A stretch of DNA of 9,113 bases from Pseudomonadota bacterium (GTDB lineage: Bacteria > Pseudomonadota > Alphaproteobacteria > Sphingomonadales > Sphingomonadaceae): NCBI GenBank assembly GCA_963205285.1, contig CAUJJQ010000127.1, positions 1 to 9,113 on the forward strand. The letters run 5' to 3'. Position numbers and translations under genes: made by a program. The notes under the pieces were generated by a model. It was not told where the DNA came from. It worked only from the letters and a program-made list of their open reading frames with translations, and did no database searches. Positions 5,931-9,113 of the stretch are shown piece by piece (position 1 is the first letter of the stretch; each line of letters begins with the position of its first letter).

Positions 5931-7238
5931 ATGAACAACTTCCCCTTGGGCGACATAGCCATAATTTTGGCACTGGTGCTGCTGAACGGCCTGTTGTCCA
6001 TGTCCGAACTGGCGATTGTCTCGGCGCGGCGCCCCCGGCTGGAGGCGATGGATCGGCGCGGGTCAAAGGGTGCGCGGGCGGCGATCGAGCTTGCTGCCGA
6101 ACCGGGGCGTTTCCTGTCCACCGTCCAGATTGGCATAACCTTGGTCGGCATTGTCGCGGGCGCTTATTCGGGCGCAGCGCTCGGCCTGCCTGCTGCCCGC
6201 GCGATCCAATCGATGGCCACAATCGACGCGGAATTGGCGGCAACGCTGGGTTTCGCGCTGGTCATCGCGCTCACCACCTATGTCTCGCTCATCATCGGCG
6301 AACTGGTGCCCAAACAATTTGCGTTGCGCAGCCCCGAACGCATCGCGGCCATCGCTGCCATCCCCATGCAGTGGCTGGCGCGCGCGACGGCGCCAATCGT
6401 CTGGCTGCTCGACGGGTCAAGCGCGCTCATCTTTGCCGCGCTCGGCCTCAACCGCGAATCGGAGGATAAGGTGACGGCGGAGGAACTGCACCTCGTCGTT
6501 GCCGAAGCGTCCAAATCCGGGGTCATAGAGGAAGGGGAAAGGGCGATTATTTCGGGCGTTGTGCGGCTCGCCGACCGGCCGGTGCGCGATGTCATGACCC
6601 CTAGAACCGACGTTGATTGGCTGGACTTGGATGCGGATACCGATGCGGTGCGAAAAAAATTGCTCGCCAGCCCGCACAGTCGCCTGCCGGTGGGCAAGGG
6701 GAGCGTCGATGCACTGACCGGCGTCGTTGACGCGCGCGATATTGCGGTTGCTCTGCTGCGCGGACAGGCACTCAACATTAAAAAATGGACGCGCAAGGCG
6801 GTAATCATCCCCGATCAATTGGACGCGATGGATGCGCTGGGGGCGCTGCGCAGCGCCGATGTCCCCATGCTGTTCGTCCATGATGAATATGGCCATTTCG
6901 ATGGGCTGGTGACGCCTGCTGATCTGCTGAGCGCGATTGCGGGCGAATTTGCGTCGGACAGCGACATTGGCACCGACCCGCACCTGATAGAACGGGCGGA
7001 CGGCAGTTTGCTGGTGTCGGGCGCGATGCCCGCTGATGCACTGGCCGAACGGCTGGGGCTAGCCCTTGATGATGAACGCGAATTTGCCACGGCGGCCGGC
7101 TTTGTGCTCGACCGGCTCAAACATCTGCCGGTGACGGGGGAGGTGTTCGACACCCACGGCTATCGCTTTGAAATCGTTGATATGGACGGGCGCAAGATCG
7201 ACAAATTGCTGGTGAGTGCGATTTTGCCATCCCCCTGA
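5931..7238 (+). CDS. CNNM/CBS/CorC-HlyC membrane protein (hemolysin family, putative metal transporter)
   Basis: This is a 435-residue inner-membrane protein. The N-terminal CNNM (DUF21) part has hydrophobic segments at about 7-30, 64-90, 106-124 and 139-171, with the family motifs NGLLSMSELAIVSARRPR (19-36) and IIGELVPKQFALRSPE (121-136). Two CBS domains follow (about 215-335): VRDVMTPRTDVDWLDLD opens the first, and VPMLFVHDEYGHFDGLVTPADLL closes the second. The C-terminal CorC_HlyC domain is at about 350-432 (DGSLLVSGAMPADALAERLG..., then FATAAGFVLDRLKHLPVTGE). The length and all three domains are typical. Relatives have been linked to Mg2+ or other cation efflux, and the name hemolysin is historical; the substrate cannot be read from the sequence. 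The ribosome-binding site before ATG 5931 is weak. It appears to be a single-gene unit. Confidence 0.93.
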   Translation: MNNFPLGDIAIILALVLLNGLLSMSELAIVSARRPRLEAMDRRGSKGARAAIELAAEPGRFLSTVQIGITLVGIVAGAYSGAALGLPAARAIQSMATIDAELAATLGFALVIALTTYVSLIIGELVPKQFALRSPERIAAIAAIPMQWLARATAPIVWLLDGSSALIFAALGLNRESEDKVTAEELHLVVAEASKSGVIEEGERAIISGVVRLADRPVRDVMTPRTDVDWLDLDADTDAVRKKLLASPHSRLPVGKGSVDALTGVVDARDIAVALLRGQALNIKKWTRKAVIIPDQLDAMDALGALRSADVPMLFVHDEYGHFDGLVTPADLLSAIAGEFASDSDIGTDPHLIERADGSLLVSGAMPADALAERLGLALDDEREFATAAGFVLDRLKHLPVTGEVFDTHGYRFEIVDMDGRKIDKLLVSAILPSP

Positions 7239-7297
7239 ACATTAGCTGTCACGCCAATTCAGAATCATGTCACCACGCCATGGTTAAACAGACCTTG

Positions 7298-7322
7298 CCG
7301 CCCCGACATAGTGCCGGGGCGG
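7298..7322 (+). promoter_or_regulatory. Strong GC-rich hairpin between the CBS gene and the secreted-protein gene
   Basis: CCGCCCCG (7298-7305) and CGGGGCGG (7315-7322) form a perfect eight-pair stem around a nine-base loop. It lies 60 bases after one stop and 24 bases before the next ATG. No T-run follows in either direction, so it is either a non-classical terminator for the upstream gene or a leader structure for the downstream one. Confidence 0.5.
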
Positions 7323-7346
7323 ACGATAGGCTGAAGGAACCCAGTT

Positions 7347-7925
7347 ATGGCGACCAAATTTGCAAGTCCCCTGCGGGCGGCATCTGCCGCTGTTCTGGCA
7401 GGCAGCATGGTTTTAACCGCAATGCCCGCATCGGCGCAGCGTTACGAACGGCACCGCGACCGTTATCATGACGGGATCAGCGCGGGCGAAGTTATCGCCG
7501 GTGCGGTCATCATCGGCGGGCTGGCGGCTATTTTGTCGGGTGGTGGGCGTGATCGTGACCGTTACGATCCGCGCTATGATGGCAATAATGGCCAGTATGA
7601 CGGCTACTATGATGGCTATAACTGGGACCGTTACGGCGGTTCGCGCGAAGCCATCCAGCGCTGTGTGCAGGCGGTCGAACGACGCGGCGGATATGGCCGG
7701 GACACCAATGTGCGCCGGATCACCGACATTGACCGGATTCGCGGCGGTTACCGGGTGGAGGGCAACGTCGCGGTCAATTACCGGCAGGATTGGCGGGATC
7801 GTGACCGGCGCGACGGGCGCTGGAACCGCGACTGGAATGATCGTCAGCGTTATGATGATCGTGGCCGGTTCACTTGCACCGTGCGTTATGGCCGGGTGCA
7901 GGATGTCGATTTTCGCGGGGTATAA
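7347..7925 (+). CDS. Uncharacterised secreted Tyr/Asp/Gly/Arg-rich protein
   Basis: This 192-residue protein starts at ATG 7347, eight bases after GAAGGA. Residues 1-30 are a signal peptide (basic start, AASAAVLAGSMVLTAM core, cleavage after ASA at 28-30). A short hydrophobic Gly-containing segment, AGEVIAGAVIIGGLAAILSG (46-65), could be a second membrane or glycine-zipper helix. A low-complexity stretch at 66-98 contains repeated YDG units (YDPRYDG, QYDGYYDGY). The C-terminal domain (about 99-192) includes EAIQRCVQAVERRGG, RITDIDRIRGGYRVEGNVAVNYR and FTCTVRYGRVQDVDF; Cys106 and Cys177 could form a disulphide. It resembles hypothetical envelope proteins I associate with sphingomonads, of unknown function. 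It is probably periplasmic or anchored in the membrane. A strong terminator follows. Confidence 0.85.
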   Translation: MATKFASPLRAASAAVLAGSMVLTAMPASAQRYERHRDRYHDGISAGEVIAGAVIIGGLAAILSGGGRDRDRYDPRYDGNNGQYDGYYDGYNWDRYGGSREAIQRCVQAVERRGGYGRDTNVRRITDIDRIRGGYRVEGNVAVNYRQDWRDRDRRDGRWNRDWNDRQRYDDRGRFTCTVRYGRVQDVDFRGV

Positions 7926-7952
7926 GCTGCGCCACCGATAGATTGCGGGATT

Positions 7953-7989
7953 GATCGCCGGGGTGAAAGCTCCGGCGGTCTTTTCTTTT
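7953..7989 (+). terminator. Strong intrinsic terminator
   Basis: The arms 7953-7964 (GATCGCCGGGGT) and 7969-7980 (GCTCCGGCGGTC) pair over 12 positions, three of them G-T wobbles, around a GAAA loop. TTTTCTTTT follows at once. It ends the secreted-protein gene 28 bases past its stop, and its T-run finishes only 26 bases before the guaA ATG. Confidence 0.9.
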
Positions 7990-8006
7990 GGGGCACTTCC
8001 CCCAAA
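7987..8006 (+). promoter_or_regulatory. Second small hairpin in the guaA leader
   Basis: TTTGGGG (7987-7993) and CCCCAAA (8000-8006) form a seven-pair stem around CACTTC. It shares the end of the terminator's T-run and finishes nine bases before the guaA start. No Shine-Dalgarno sequence is visible after it. Confidence 0.4.
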
Positions 8007-8015
8007 GCGCGCGCC

Positions 8016-9113
8016 ATGCCGAGCGAACCCCAACCCGCCCACCAATCCATCCTCATCGTCGATTTTGGCAGTCAGGTGACCCAGCTTATCGCGCGGCGCG
8101 TGCGCGAAGCGGGTGTTTACTGCGAAATCGCCCCATTTTCAGGCACAGAGGCAGCGTTCGCGCGGATGCAGCCTACGGGTATCATCTTTTCAGGCGGCCC
8201 GGCATCGGTGGGTGATGCAGGCAGCCCGCGCGCCCCCGCTTGCCTGTTCGACAGCGGTCTGCCCATCCTTGGCATTTGTTATGGTCAGCAGGTGATGGTC
8301 ACACAATTGGGCGGCACGGTGGAATCGGGCCATGCCGCCGAATTTGGCCGGGCCGATGTCGAAATCCTGAAACCCAGTCCCTTGTTTGACGGCTTTTGGG
8401 AAGTGGGCGAAAAATACCCCGTGTGGATGAGCCATGGGGACCGCGTCACCTCCGCGCCAGATGGGTTTGAAATCATTGGCGTATCGCCCAATGCGCCCTT
8501 TGCCATCTGCGTTGATGAAGCGCGGCAATATTATACCACCATGTTCCACCCAGAGGTTATCCACACCCCCGACGGCGCAAAATTGCTGGCCAATTTTGTC
8601 CATAAAATCTGCGGGATAACAGGTGATTGGAGCATGGCTGGCTATCGCGCCAGCAAGATTGCCGACATCCGCGCAGCTGTGGGCCATGGCCGCGTTATTT
8701 GCGGCCTGTCGGGCGGGGTCGATAGTTCGGTGGCGGCGATTTTAATCCACGAAGCCATTGGCGACCAACTGACCTGCGTTTTCGTTGACCATGGCCTATT
8801 GCGCCTCGCCGAGCGCGAACAGGTCGAAAAATTGTTCCGCGACCATTATAATATCCCGCTGATCGTCGTCGATGCGTCGGACCGTTTCCTTGCCGGGCTT
8901 GCCGGGGTGACTGACCCCGAAGCCAAACGCAAATTTATCGGCGGGGAATTTATCAACGTCTTTGACGAACAGGCGCGCGCGATTGGCGGGGCCGATTTTC
9001 TGGCGCAAGGCACGCTCTATCCCGATGTAATCGAAAGCGTTTCCTTTACCGGCGGGCCGAGTGTGACGATCAAAAGCCACCATAATGTCGGCGGGCTGCC
9101 CGCGCGGATGAAC
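8016..9113 (+). CDS. guaA: GuaA, GMP synthase (glutamine-hydrolysing), 3' end cut by window
   Basis: The frame is open for 366 codons to the window end, about 70 percent of the usual ~520. The enzyme converts XMP to GMP using ATP and the amide of glutamine, the last step of guanine nucleotide synthesis in the cytoplasm. The class I glutamine amidotransferase domain starts [20 protein letters not shown] (12-31). [10 protein letters not shown] is at 56-65, and the nucleophile elbow GICYGQQ has Cys88. His178 and Glu180 in MFHPEV complete the triad. The ATP-pyrophosphatase domain follows, with the PP-loop [11 protein letters not shown] (231-241), FVDHGLLR, and [11 protein letters not shown] with [11 protein letters not shown] near the end; the dimerisation domain lies outside. 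ATG 8016 has no clear ribosome-binding site, but it gives the normal spacing to [10 protein letters not shown] strong terminator lies directly upstream, so promoter placement is unusual. Confidence 0.97.
   Translation, partial: MPSEPQPAHQSILIVDFGSQVTQLIARRVREAGVYCEIAPFSGTEAAFARMQPTGIIFSGGPASVGDAGSPRAPACLFDSGLPILGICYGQQVMVTQLGGTVESGHAAEFGRADVEILKPSPLFDGFWEVGEKYPVWMSHGDRVTSAPDGFEIIGVSPNAPFAICVDEARQYYTTMFHPEVIHTPDGAKLLANFVHKICGITGDWSMAGYRASKIADIRAAVGHGRVICGLSGGVDSSVAAILIHEAIGDQLTCVFVDHGLLRLAEREQVEKLFRDHYNIPLIVVDASDRFLAGLAGVTDPEAKRKFIGGEFINVFDEQARAIGGADFLAQGTLYPDVIESVSFTGGPSVTIKSHHNVGGLPARMN

Noticed and set aside
5432..6151. Minus-strand frame of 239 codons across the bamE / CBS-gene gap
   Set aside because: It overlaps the ends of two well-supported genes and has low-complexity Ser/Arg/Pro composition with no motif.
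7559..7640. Tandem DNA repeat or CRISPR-like array
   Set aside because: The repeats are irregular codon-level echoes of YDG and DRD in a low-complexity protein segment, with no constant repeat or spacer unit.
7926..8015. Purine riboswitch before guaA
   Set aside because: No aptamer-like three-way junction or conserved purine-riboswitch core fits in this space. The structure is explained by a terminator plus a small hairpin.
7413..8045. Minus-strand frame of 210 codons opposite the secreted-protein gene
   Set aside because: Its Ile/Val/Thr-rich repeats mirror the YDG/DRD repeats of the plus strand, and it crosses a clear plus-strand terminator. It is a shadow.
8190..8687. Minus-strand frame of 165 codons
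   Set aside because: It is wholly antisense to the conserved guaA amidotransferase domain.

Overview
The window looks like chromosomal DNA from an alphaproteobacterium, most likely Sphingomonadales. That is inferred from the GC-rich coding, the bamE / cytochrome bc1 chaperone / DUF177 cluster and the style of the proteins, not from any database search. It has two parts with different histories.

Positions 1 to about 3,980 are the edge of a conjugative element of the Ti-plasmid type. Two small transfer genes, traD-like (cut by the window start) and traC-like, run leftward. A relaxase-helicase gene, traA, runs rightward. The gap between traC and traA is where Ti-type elements carry oriT, and it holds a 16-base hairpin beside a sequence that resembles a MOBQ nic site. 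Behind traA, a 164-residue protein of unknown function is joined to it by an ATGA start/stop overlap. A second ATGA opens another small frame, which runs into the neighbouring chromosomal gene. The last ~120 bases before that gene are AT-rich and appear to be the element/chromosome junction.

From 3,985 onward the genes are housekeeping. A leftward two-gene operon encodes a ubiquinol-cytochrome c chaperone and a DUF177/YceD-type protein linked to 23S rRNA accumulation. Divergent from it is bamE, the lipoprotein of the outer-membrane beta-barrel assembly machine. A CNNM/CBS/CorC-HlyC membrane protein (hemolysin or metal-transport family) follows, then an uncharacterised secreted Tyr/Asp/Gly/Arg-rich protein ending in a very clear intrinsic terminator. 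Last is guaA (GMP synthase), cut by the window end after 366 codons.

No tRNA, rRNA, CRISPR array, integrase or complete insertion sequence is visible. No gene-free stretch exceeds 300 bases. The points most worth checking are the predicted oriT, the relaxase-coupled unknown protein, the element junction behind the DUF177 gene, and the terminator lying only 26 bases before guaA.
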